Source: an uncultured Lachnospiraceae bacterium
GTDB lineage: Bacteria > Bacillota > Clostridia > Lachnospirales > Lachnospiraceae
Direction: 5' to 3'
Assembly (NCBI GenBank): GCA_900551115.1
Contig: URUY01000007.1
Location: 62,001-126,000, forward strand
DNA length: 64,000 bases
Below the pieces are notes generated by a model. That model was not told where the DNA came from and did no database searches. It worked only from the letters and a program-made list of their open reading frames with translations. This document shows, one piece after another, positions 1-6,715 of the stretch. The first letter of the stretch is position 1, and the number at the start of each line of letters is the position of its first letter. The position numbers and the translations under genes are program-made.

Positions 1-180
1 GTTAATATTTCTAGTATACCGTTACCGTACGCCTGCGTCAACAAATTGCATTTAGTTCTCGCTTTATCAACTAGTCTGCGAAATGTATGGAAAATCCGTA
101 CACAATCGGAAAATATCTCTAATTTTCTACACATCCCTACGACTGGTTGATAAAATATGAAACAGGGCAGATGTAACAAT

Positions 181-235
181 TGAACCGACCTCCCAAAAGT
201 CGGATTTCTAAGTCCAACTTTTGGGGGTCGGTTCA
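181..235. repeat. 55-bp palindrome resembling two fused IS3-family ends
   Basis: Bases 181-206 and 210-235 are an imperfect inverted repeat (outer ends TGAACCGACC and GGTCGGTTCA) with almost no interior. The outer TG...CA ends and the inner motif CCCCCAAAAGTTGGAC on the minus strand look like terminal inverted repeats of IS3-family elements. No transposase is present, and the flanks (AAT on the left, AAC on the right) do not give a clean target duplication. It may be an IS remnant or MITE-like miniature. It could also act as a hairpin terminator for the operon ending at 290, although it has no T-tract. Confidence 0.5.
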
Positions 236-289
236 AACGGTATATTTGCTCCTTAACTTAACAAAATTATTTTAAACTAAATGACATTG

Positions 290-766
290 TTACAGGCCCT
301 TCTGTTTTTCTTCCAGTATCCTGTTAATTCCCTCCACTTCTCTTTTGGTAATCCGATATCCCACAAAGGTCATGATAAGATAGGTTCCGAAAAAGCCGCC
401 CAGTGTCGAGAAAAATGCCTGCGGGTACTTGGGAAGCTGCCAGATAAACGCCACAATCGGTATCCATATGGCACCGGTCATCAGAACATACAACAGGTTT
501 TGAATGACAAACCCGATTCTGTCCTTCTCATAAATAAAGGTCGCCATGGAAAAGGCAGCACCGATTACCCCATAAAGCAGTATATTGATTTCCATTGCTA
601 TCGTCTTGGATGGAAATACCCCTGCAAATTCAGGAGAAAGCGGAAAGCTTTCTGTAATCTCTGCCACACTTCCTGCAGCCAATTCTATAACCAGATTCAC
701 AATCAGTCCGCAAATAGCAGAAATGCAAAAGCTCATTGCTCCTCTTTTTAAAATCAGTTTGCTCAT
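290..766 (-). CDS. DUF3021 family membrane protein
   Basis: A 158-residue protein with four predicted membrane helices (about residues 10-32, 58-80, 85-108 and 118-140) and a basic C-terminal tail, the usual size and topology of DUF3021 proteins. Genes of this family commonly follow a single-domain LytTR regulator and are thought to modulate it from the membrane; the exact mechanism is not established. Its ATG overlaps the stop of the upstream LytTR gene by 4 bp (ATGA), so the two are probably translationally coupled. It is the last gene of a four-gene operon with an ABC exporter. Confidence 0.85.
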   Translation of the reverse strand: MSKLILKRGAMSFCISAICGLIVNLVIELAAGSVAEITESFPLSPEFAGVFPSKTIAMEINILLYGVIGAAFSMATFIYEKDRIGFVIQNLLYVLMTGAIWIPIVAFIWQLPKYPQAFFSTLGGFFGTYLIMTFVGYRITKREVEGINRILEEKQKGL

Positions 767-1218
767 AAGGTCTCCTTTCCTATCCCCAAAGCCTTTTTTA
801 AGCGAGGGATATTCCGTCTTGAGGTATAGGTCTGTGTGCCGTCAACAAAAATGATCTTGATTGTTCCTGTCATATCCATATCCAGCCGCCTGATTTTATG
901 AAGATTGACAAGCTCTGATTTGGATGCTCTGAAAAAACCGTTTTCTGCAAGCTGTTCCTCCAGCTCATACAGCTTTTTTTGCACGCTGTATATCCCCTCA
1001 CTATTCTGTGCAAACACCTTCTGATTTTGCGCATAAAAACGAACAATCTCGCTTACCATAAAAAAACTGACACCGTTTTTATCCGTCCCCGCCACCGTAT
1101 CATTTAACATTTTGGAAATCCGTTCTGCCACGTCTTTTACCTGTGGATTCATTTCCCGATTGCACACATGCACCTCTATTTCAGGATACATGCTGTCTAT
1201 CTTTGTCTTTACCTTCAT
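763..1218 (-). CDS. LytTR-domain DNA-binding regulator
   Basis: A 151-residue transcription factor with a short N-terminal segment (about residues 1-50) and a C-terminal LytTR DNA-binding domain (about 50-150). Recognisable features are the FFRASKSELVNLHKI stretch and the terminal segment ending YTSRRNIPRLKKALG. There is no receiver domain, so it is not a classical response regulator. The ATG at 1218 is preferred over the in-frame GTG at 1227 because AGGGTGG lies at proper spacing before the ATG. It sits between an ABC permease and DUF3021, and probably regulates this operon. The spacer before it is open in frame from the permease stop. Confidence 0.87.
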   Translation of the reverse strand: MKVKTKIDSMYPEIEVHVCNREMNPQVKDVAERISKMLNDTVAGTDKNGVSFFMVSEIVRFYAQNQKVFAQNSEGIYSVQKKLYELEEQLAENGFFRASKSELVNLHKIRRLDMDMTGTIKIIFVDGTQTYTSRRNIPRLKKALGIGKETL

Positions 1219-1247
1219 ATTACCCACCCTTTTAAGTTTCTTTCCGA

Positions 1248-1283
1248 TACTCCGCCTGCACTTACTGCTCTGTTTGCACTTAC
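1248..1283. repeat. Degenerate 18-bp tandem repeat (x2) after the permease stop
   Basis: Two adjacent 18-bp units (1248-1265 and 1266-1283) share TGCACTTAC at their plus-strand right ends. They lie 20 bp beyond the ABC permease stop codon. On the minus strand the whole 84-bp spacer from the permease TAG to the LytTR ATG is open in frame, and the repeats would read as lysine/arginine/cysteine/serine-rich hexapeptides. Purine-rich spacer composition could explain part of this. Confidence 0.55.
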
Positions 1284-1302
1284 GCTTTGCTTGCTTCCCG
1301 TT

Positions 1303-2088
1303 CTACTTAACGGCTGCCCGCCTGAAAACCAGCCAGGATAACACTCCCATCAGACCGGTAAAAACAAGGCTCACAAAAATTCCCAAAAGCATTTCTCCCG
1401 CCGAAGCATCACCTCTTATTTTTGCAAGCGTATAGGCATAAGGTGTCAGCTCATATAAGCTGTCAAGTACCGTCACTTTTTTTGCCAGCGTTGCAAGAAG
1501 TGCCGTAATCATCCCAAAGAAAAAGCCAAAGGCCGTTACTGCTATGGGTTTTTTCACCTTAATTGCAACCGGAATGCAGATGCTTATCTGTCCGATATAC
1601 ACAAATGCCAAAGCAACATAGGACAGAATCGCTTTTCCCAAAGACAATCCCTCTCCTGCATGCAAAACATTATAAAGATATGCGGATATGACCACCTTCT
1701 CCGCTCCTGTCATGTCCACGCCTGCTGCAATACAGATAACGGAGCCTAATGTATAAGGAAGCACCAGCACAAAAATTGCTGCCGCATATACCAGCATGTA
1801 ATTTAAAACAATTCTCCCTCGCCCGTAGCCGATTGCTCCGTGAATTGTCTTTTTTTCAAAATCAGAGCCGATAATCAGTCCGGTTAAAAGCGGTCCGAAC
1901 AGCCACAGAATCATGGCGTCCCCAAGGCCCGTCACACTCCCTGCCTGTTCTGCCGGGATGCTGCCCTGTCCCGTCATATACGCCAGTACATAATAAAGAA
2001 CTGCTGCCAGGGTTGTAATACATACGGCAATTTTTGCGCCCTGCGACTTTGACATTCTATAAAGCGTTGCTTTCAATAGTTTACTCAT
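1303..2088 (-). CDS. ABC transporter permease (ABC-2 type)
   Basis: A 261-residue integral membrane protein with about six hydrophobic segments and an ABC-2-like layout. The first helix follows a short basic N-terminus (KLLKATLYRMSKSQG) and a large loop follows the motif IIGSDFEKKTIHGAIGYG, which is typical of bacteriocin/lantibiotic-immunity style ABC-2 permeases. It begins 3 bp after the ATPase gene ends, so the two form one exporter. The substrate is unknown. Multidrug, peptide or bacteriocin export would be normal for this operon architecture. Confidence 0.85.
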   Translation of the reverse strand: MSKLLKATLYRMSKSQGAKIAVCITTLAAVLYYVLAYMTGQGSIPAEQAGSVTGLGDAMILWLFGPLLTGLIIGSDFEKKTIHGAIGYGRGRIVLNYMLVYAAAIFVLVLPYTLGSVICIAAGVDMTGAEKVVISAYLYNVLHAGEGLSLGKAILSYVALAFVYIGQISICIPVAIKVKKPIAVTAFGFFFGMITALLATLAKKVTVLDSLYELTPYAYTLAKIRGDASAGEMLLGIFVSLVFTGLMGVLSWLVFRRAAVK

Positions 2089-2090
2089 CT

Positions 2091-2825
2091 TTACTGCCTC
2101 CCGTCAACTGCCTGAATAACGGAAAGGAAATACGCCTCCAGACTTTCATGGTTTTCCGCTTCCAGCTGCTTTTGCGTAATTTCTTTTTTGATAACGCCGC
2201 CGTCAATAAAAAGAAAATCATTTGCCGTCTGATAAAGCTCCGGCAAATTGTGGCTGGAAATAAAAACAGTCATTCCAAATTCCTCGCACAGCCGCTTTAT
2301 CAGCTTTCTGATTTCCACTACACCAATCGGGTCCAATCCGTTAATCGGCTCATCCAGCATGACAAACTCCGGCTTTCCTAAAATTGCTACCGCAATCCCC
2401 AGCCGCTGCCTCATTCCCAGAGAATAGTCCTTCACCTTTTTATGCCTGTCATTTTCAAGCCCTGCTAAAGAAAGCACTTCTTCTGCCCCAAAGGCTTCTG
2501 TCTTTTCTGTCTTTTCTTTCTTTATTTTTACCGTCTTTGACAGCATACCAAAAAATTTCAGGTTTTCCGCTGCCGTCATATTCTCAATAAGCCCCGGCGC
2601 TTCAATCAGCATCCCTGCCGGCTTTTGGGAAAACAACGTAACACGCCCGTCATCGGGCATATCAAGGCCCGCTATCAGCCTCATCATGGTAGTCTTTCCG
2701 GCTCCGTTTTTTCCCACCAGACCATAGATTCTGCCCCGCTCTAATTTGAGTGTACAATCCTTAAGGGCTGTACATTTTCCGTACCTTTTCGCCACATGCT
2801 CCAGTTTTACAATCGTCTCTGCCAT
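2091..2825 (-). CDS. ABC transporter ATP-binding protein
   Basis: A 244-residue ABC ATPase with a Walker A (GLVGKNGAGKTT, about residues 35-46), a signature-type segment (YSLGMRQRLGIA), a Walker B with catalytic glutamate (FVMLDEP) and an H-loop (ISSHN). It belongs to the drug/bacteriocin-exporter type that pairs with ABC-2 permeases. An insertion rich in Lys/Glu (KTVKIKKEKTEKTEA) sits between Walker A and the signature. It is the first gene of the operon ATPase-permease-LytTR-DUF3021, with an AGGAG ribosome binding site about 12 bp upstream of its ATG. Confidence 0.93.
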   Translation of the reverse strand: MAETIVKLEHVAKRYGKCTALKDCTLKLERGRIYGLVGKNGAGKTTMMRLIAGLDMPDDGRVTLFSQKPAGMLIEAPGLIENMTAAENLKFFGMLSKTVKIKKEKTEKTEAFGAEEVLSLAGLENDRHKKVKDYSLGMRQRLGIAVAILGKPEFVMLDEPINGLDPIGVVEIRKLIKRLCEEFGMTVFISSHNLPELYQTANDFLFIDGGVIKKEITQKQLEAENHESLEAYFLSVIQAVDGRQ

Positions 2826-2877
2826 CTTTTTCTTATCTCCTCTGCTGTCAGCCTGCTATAAAGTTTTTTCGTGCCCG

Positions 2878-2928
2878 CCTGACTGTTGAATTCACCTGAC
2901 TGTTAAATTCGCCTGACTGTTAAATTTA
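2878..2928. repeat. Three 17-bp direct repeats upstream of the ABC/LytTR operon
   Basis: Three contiguous 17-bp units (2878-2894, 2895-2911, 2912-2928) share the plus-strand core CCTGACTGTTRAATT. They lie about 50-100 bp upstream of the ATPase start. The core ACTGTTRAA resembles LytTR/AgrA-type half-sites, which are usually direct repeats but with a spacing near 21 bp, so autoregulation by the LytTR protein is only a suggestion. Confidence 0.6.
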
Positions 2929-3010
2929 AGATATCCGCTTTCTTTGCCGTTTGAAACCTTTTTTTGCCAAACGGTATCTTACAGACGATAAGCGGTCACA
3001 AAAGAGCAGC

Positions 3011-3047
3011 AAATAAAAAAACCGCAACCACACGATTGGGGTTGCGG
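3011..3047 (-). terminator. Rho-independent terminator of the 3069-3590 gene
   Basis: On the minus strand CCGCAACC pairs with GGTTGCGG around a 10-nt loop and is followed by TTTTTTT. It lies just after the stop codon of the unknown gene and separates it from the ABC operon. Confidence 0.9.
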
Positions 3048-3068
3048 ATTATCCGTTTCTGTTTTATA

Positions 3069-3590
3069 TTACCACTCACACATGACTACCACTTTTTCCG
3101 GTGTGGTAATTGCCGGAATACTTTTGGTTGAAGCTTCATAGAGGACAATCAGATAACGGCCTCCCGGAGAGCCAAAGAAAACCTGATTGTTGCTTGTGAC
3201 TACCGGAACATTCCCTGTCAGATTCAGTCTGAGGGTATTGTCGGTATTGATAAGGCGCTGATTAAAGAAGCCCACAGCCACATTAGAAGCGCTCACTGTA
3301 GAGACGACTGCCACTGCCGTAAACTGCGGCGGAAAAATAGCCGGCGCCGGTCTGTCCGTATTGTATACAAAATGCGCCTGCATCCCCTGATACAGGGTGG
3401 CAAAGTCCGCAATATAGGTGGAAGGGTTTACTATAAAATTGGTAATATTTCCGGCATCATCCTCTACGGTGACAAACTGGCTGCATTCATTGCTGCCCCG
3501 GCTTCCAAACGGACTAATCTGCGTAATAGTCCCTGTAACCGTCGCAAACTCTGTTCTTCTGTTGATATTCCAAATATTGAAGTTATCCAT
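3069..3590 (-). CDS. Hypothetical protein, beta-rich
   Basis: A 173-residue protein I do not recognise. It has no signal peptide or membrane segment, one internal Cys (in NECSQFVTVEDD) and one C-terminal Cys (VVVMCEW). It shows alternating hydrophobic patterns suggesting an all-beta or OB-like fold in residues 15-95 (TGTITQISPFG, then VTVEDDAGNITNFIVNP). It is Asn/Val/Thr-rich, which is reminiscent of surface or spore-coat proteins, but nothing in the sequence proves this. The ribosome binding site before its ATG is weak (AAAGGG). It is a single-gene unit with its own terminator, downstream of mnmA. Confidence 0.75.
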   Translation of the reverse strand: MDNFNIWNINRRTEFATVTGTITQISPFGSRGSNECSQFVTVEDDAGNITNFIVNPSTYIADFATLYQGMQAHFVYNTDRPAPAIFPPQFTAVAVVSTVSASNVAVGFFNQRLINTDNTLRLNLTGNVPVVTSNNQVFFGSPGGRYLIVLYEASTKSIPAITTPEKVVVMCEW

Positions 3591-3654
3591 TATAACTGGC
3601 CCTTTTTGGTATTTACCTTATCTTATGCAGAACAGACCGGACAGTTCGCAATAT

Positions 3655-3690
3655 GCCTCACGAAATCATACCGTTTCACAGAATCGTACC
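3655..3690. repeat. 18-bp tandem duplication spanning the mnmA stop codon
   Basis: Units 3655-3672 and 3673-3690 match at 13 of 18 positions and every difference is a transition. The proximal unit contains the last codons of mnmA and its TGA stop (3676-3678). The distal copy carries a second TGA in the same register. Confidence 0.65.
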
Positions 3691-4752
3691 ACCGCCCAAC
3701 ACATAGCCGTCCTCATAAAAGACCGCTGCCTGTCCCGGCGTGGCCGCCCTTACCGGCTCGTCAAAGGTACATTTTACCCTTCCGTCTGCAAGCTTTTCAA
3801 GAAGGCAGGGGCTTCCCTTGTGGGCATATCTTATCTTTACCAGGGCTCTCTTAGGCTCTCTTAAATCTGCCATCGCCATATAATTTACGTCCCGGCAGAA
3901 CACTTCGTTTGTATGGATATCCTCGTTTTCACCAATTACCACCTCGTTTGTTTCCGGACGCAGAGCCGCCACAAAAACAGGATGCCCCATGGCAAGATTT
4001 AAGCCCTTTCTTTGTCCTATGGTATAGTGGGTAATTCCCTTATGCCTGCCCAATACGGTTCCGTCCGTGCTGACAAAATTGCCGGGGCCGGGAAGCCTGT
4101 CCGGCACCTCCCTTTCTAAAAATGCTCCGTAATCTCCGTCCTGAATAAAGCAGATGTCCTGACTGTCCGGCTTTTCTGCTACCGGCAGTTTCAGGTCTGC
4201 CGCCATCTGACGGATTTCTTCCTTTGTATAATCCCCGATGGGCATCAGGGTACGGGCAAGCTGCTCCTGCGTCAGGTTATAGAGGGCGTAGGTCTGGTCC
4301 TTTGCAGCAGTAACGGAATTTCTCACTGCAAATCTGCCGTTTGGCAGCTTATCAATCCGGGCGTAGTGACCTGTTGCAATATAGTCAGCTCCTATCTGCA
4401 TACTCCGCAAAAGCAGAGCCTCCCACTTCACAAAGCGGTTACAGGCATTGCAGGGGTTAGGCGTTCTGCCATGCAGGTATTCTTCCGTAAAATAGTCTAC
4501 TACCCTGCATTTGAATTCTTTCTTAAAATTCATTACATAGTAGGGGATATCCAGCATGGCCGCTACCCTTCTTGCGTCATCCACAGCGCTTAATCCGCAG
4601 CAGCCTCCGTTTTCCTCTATTACAGCTTCTTCCTCATCCTGCCATATCTGCATGGTCACACCGATGACCTCATAGCCCTGTTTTTTCAAAAGATATGCGG
4701 CAACGGAAGAGTCCACGCCTCCCGACATGCCTACCACTACTTTTTTACCCAT
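3676..4752 (-). CDS. mnmA: tRNA-specific 2-thiouridylase MnmA
   Basis: A 358-residue enzyme that thiolates U34 of tRNAs for Lys, Glu and Gln. The N-terminal PP-loop GMSGGVDSSV (about residues 8-17) activates the uridine with ATP. The Cys in RTPNPCNACNRFVKW and the Cys in SQDICFI are the conserved catalytic pair that accept persulfide sulfur and attack the tRNA. Length and motifs are complete. It lies downstream of nifS and nifU, which fits a sulfur relay from cysteine desulfurase to MnmA. The ATG at 4752 is preceded by AAAGGAG. It is in the same frame as nifU, with only the tandem TAG stops of nifU intervening. Confidence 0.97.
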   Translation of the reverse strand: MGKKVVVGMSGGVDSSVAAYLLKKQGYEVIGVTMQIWQDEEEAVIEENGGCCGLSAVDDARRVAAMLDIPYYVMNFKKEFKCRVVDYFTEEYLHGRTPNPCNACNRFVKWEALLLRSMQIGADYIATGHYARIDKLPNGRFAVRNSVTAAKDQTYALYNLTQEQLARTLMPIGDYTKEEIRQMAADLKLPVAEKPDSQDICFIQDGDYGAFLEREVPDRLPGPGNFVSTDGTVLGRHKGITHYTIGQRKGLNLAMGHPVFVAALRPETNEVVIGENEDIHTNEVFCRDVNYMAMADLREPKRALVKIRYAHKGSPCLLEKLADGRVKCTFDEPVRAATPGQAAVFYEDGYVLGGGTIL

Positions 4753-4761
4753 CTGTACTCC

Positions 4762-4866
4762 TTTTTCTGTACTGTGCCTTCCCTCACTGTGTTTTCCGGT
4801 ACTGCATTTTCCGATACTCTGCTTTCGGATACTCTGCTTTCCGATACTGCATTTCCCGCACTGCTG
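4762..4866. repeat. Seven degenerate 15-bp tandem repeats between nifU and mnmA
   Basis: Seven contiguous 15-bp units fill the spacer, starting 6 bp after the nifU stop and ending 9 bp before the mnmA start. The minus-strand core resembles GCAGTATCGGAAA. A related segment (GCAGAACCGGAAGA) is present in the last nifU codons, suggesting the array grew from the gene end. Read in the nifU/mnmA frame, the array has no stop and encodes pentapeptides of the form x-S-I-G-K (for example QSIRK, QSIGK, CSTGK). Confidence 0.85.
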
Positions 4867-4872
4867 TTGCTA

Positions 4873-5316
4873 CTAATATTCTTCCGGTTCTGCCTCTTCC
4901 CCTTCATGGATATCGGATTTCGGACGGCTTAGGCCTTCGATAACGACTCCCTCTTTTTCCGCATAGTCCCAAAGCGCCGCATGTATAGCCTCTTCCGCAA
5001 GCAGTGAGCAATGTACCTTTACGGGAGGCAGTCCGTCAAGAGCCTCCATAACAGCCTTGTTTGTTACCTTCATTGCCTCGCTGATACGCTTTCCCTTTAC
5101 AAGCTCGGTAGCCATGCTGCTTGTTGCAACTGCCGCACCGCACCCAAAGGTCTTGAATTTGCAGTCTGTAATTACACCGTCCTTATCAATATCCATATAA
5201 ATCCGCATGATATCGCCGCATTTGGCGTTGCCTACCGTTCCCACGCCGCTGGCATTTTCTATTTCACCCACATTACGGGGATGGTTAAAATGATCCATTA
5301 CTTTTTCAGTATACAT
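4873..5316 (-). CDS. nifU: Iron-sulfur cluster scaffold, NifU/IscU type
   Basis: A 147-residue U-type scaffold on which Fe-S clusters are built with sulfur from NifS. The three conserved cysteines are visible in NAKCGDIM (about residue 33), FGCGAAVA and VHCSLLAEE, and the cluster-labile Asp follows the first Cys-Gly. A short acidic C-terminal tail (GEEAEPEEY) follows the core domain. It starts 56 bp after nifS with AGGAGG upstream. It ends in two consecutive TAG codons, after which the frame stays open through a repeat tract into mnmA. Confidence 0.95.
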   Translation of the reverse strand: MYTEKVMDHFNHPRNVGEIENASGVGTVGNAKCGDIMRIYMDIDKDGVITDCKFKTFGCGAAVATSSMATELVKGKRISEAMKVTNKAVMEALDGLPPVKVHCSLLAEEAIHAALWDYAEKEGVVIEGLSRPKSDIHEGEEAEPEEY

Positions 5317-5372
5317 CTTTTATCCTCCTACTTTACCATGTTTTACTGCATCCGTCTATTTGGTTTTTTGTT

Positions 5373-6557
5373 TTATGCCGACCTGCTTTCGCACTTCTTC
5401 ATAAAATCCTCGTACAAGGGAGACATTTCCCTGATGAAGCCTACTATTTCCTTTATATTGTCAACCGCATAATCTATTTCCTCCCTTGTGTTTTCTCCCG
5501 AAAGCGTAAGCCGCAGGGAGCCGTGTGCGATTTCATGGGGAAGGCCGATTGCCAAAAGCACATGGGACGGGTCCAGAGAGCCTGAGGTACAGGCGCTGCC
5601 GCTTGAAGCCAGAATGCCTCTCTGGTCTAAGTGAATCAGCAGGGATTCCCCTTCAATGAACTGAAAGCTGAAATTGGCGTTTCCCGGAAGCCTTTTTTTG
5701 GCATCCCCATTCAGCCTGCAATAGGGAACTTCCCTTAAAATGCGGTCTGTCAGATAATCTCTAAGGCCTTTCACATATTCTGTTTTCTCTTCCATTACGG
5801 CAAATGCCTTTTTTGCCGCAGCATGAAGACCTGCAATGCCGGGCACATTTTCCGTACCGGCCCTTCTTCCCCTCTCCTGTGCCCCGCCATGAATAAAGGA
5901 GCGTATTTTCACACCCTTTCTGATATAAAGAAATCCACAGCCCTTCGGGCCTCCGAATTTATGGGCACTTGCCGAAAGCATATCTATATGGGATTTTTCC
6001 ACATCCACCGGTATCTGTCCGTAAGCCTGTACTGCATCTGTATGAAATAGAACACCATGTTTTTTTGCTATTTCCCCGATTTGGTCTATGGGCTGTATGG
6101 TGCCGATTTCATTATTGGCATACATCACGGAAATCAAGACGGTATCCTCTCTGACGGCTTCCTCTAGCTTTTGCAAATCCACAATACCGTTTTCATCCAC
6201 GTCTATATAAGTAACCTCATACCCTCTTTTTTCCAAATAGGCACAGGTATGCAGAATGGCATGATGCTCTATTTTGGTGGTGATAATATGCCTTCCCTTA
6301 TTTACATAGGCTTCAGCCGCAGCCGTAAGCGCCCAATTGTCAGATTCGCTTCCGCCCGCCGTAAAATAAATCTCCTCCGGCTTTGCATGCAGGCTTTCTG
6401 CCACAAACTCTCTGGCTCGCAAAATCGCTTTCCTGCTTTTTTCCGAAAGGGAATAAACAGAGCTTGGGTTGCCGTAAAATTCTGTAAAATAAGGCAGCAT
6501 TGCTTCTACTGCCTCCGGTATCGTTTTTGTGGTTGCCGCATTGTCCAAATATATCAT
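5373..6557 (-). CDS. nifS: Cysteine desulfurase, NifS/IscS type
   Basis: A 394-residue PLP enzyme that takes sulfur from L-cysteine. The PLP lysine lies in SASAHKFGGPKG (about residues 200-210). The mobile active-site Cys lies in the loop SSGSACTSGSLDPSHV (about 323-338), the long loop typical of class I NifS/IscS enzymes. It begins the nifS-nifU-mnmA operon, with AAGGAGG before the ATG and a near-consensus promoter about 65 bp upstream. It supplies sulfur both for Fe-S clusters through NifU and for tRNA thiolation through MnmA. Confidence 0.96.
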   Translation of the reverse strand: MIYLDNAATTKTIPEAVEAMLPYFTEFYGNPSSVYSLSEKSRKAILRAREFVAESLHAKPEEIYFTAGGSESDNWALTAAAEAYVNKGRHIITTKIEHHAILHTCAYLEKRGYEVTYIDVDENGIVDLQKLEEAVREDTVLISVMYANNEIGTIQPIDQIGEIAKKHGVLFHTDAVQAYGQIPVDVEKSHIDMLSASAHKFGGPKGCGFLYIRKGVKIRSFIHGGAQERGRRAGTENVPGIAGLHAAAKKAFAVMEEKTEYVKGLRDYLTDRILREVPYCRLNGDAKKRLPGNANFSFQFIEGESLLIHLDQRGILASSGSACTSGSLDPSHVLLAIGLPHEIAHGSLRLTLSGENTREEIDYAVDNIKEIVGFIREMSPLYEDFMKKCESRSA

Positions 6558-6619
6558 AAAAATTCCTCCTTACATTTATTGTTTTTATTTCCTAGTATTT
6601 CTATATGTTTTATATGCAT

Positions 6620-6648
6620 ACTATAATCCTATCTTGTCGTTCTGTCAA
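6620..6648 (-). promoter_or_regulatory. Sigma-A promoter of nifS-nifU-mnmA
   Basis: On the minus strand TTGACA (6643-6648) and TATAGT (6620-6625) are separated by 17 bp, upstream of nifS with a leader of about 55 nt. No Rrf2/IscR-type regulator gene is adjacent. Confidence 0.85.
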
Positions 6649-6715
6649 CATTTCTTATGGAATATACTTATCAAAAGCACTTCATGCGCATCTTAAGCAG
6701 GAAAGTTTATTTTTC

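Noticed and set aside
1..180. Partial gene at the left edge
   Set aside because: All frames contain early stops and I see no motif, promoter or RNA structure I can support.
181..235. Active insertion sequence
   Set aside because: No transposase frame is present between or near the repeats.
4870..4875. TAG reassigned as a sense codon in this genome
   Set aside because: Several clear genes end normally at single TAG codons (for example truB, iorB and paaK), so only local read-through, not recoding, could be considered.
4695..4943. Plus-strand reading frame through the nifU-mnmA repeats encoding a RYCIFRYSAF-like repeat peptide
   Set aside because: It is antisense to mnmA and nifU, has no ribosome binding site, and its repetitive peptide is a by-product of the 15-bp DNA repeats.
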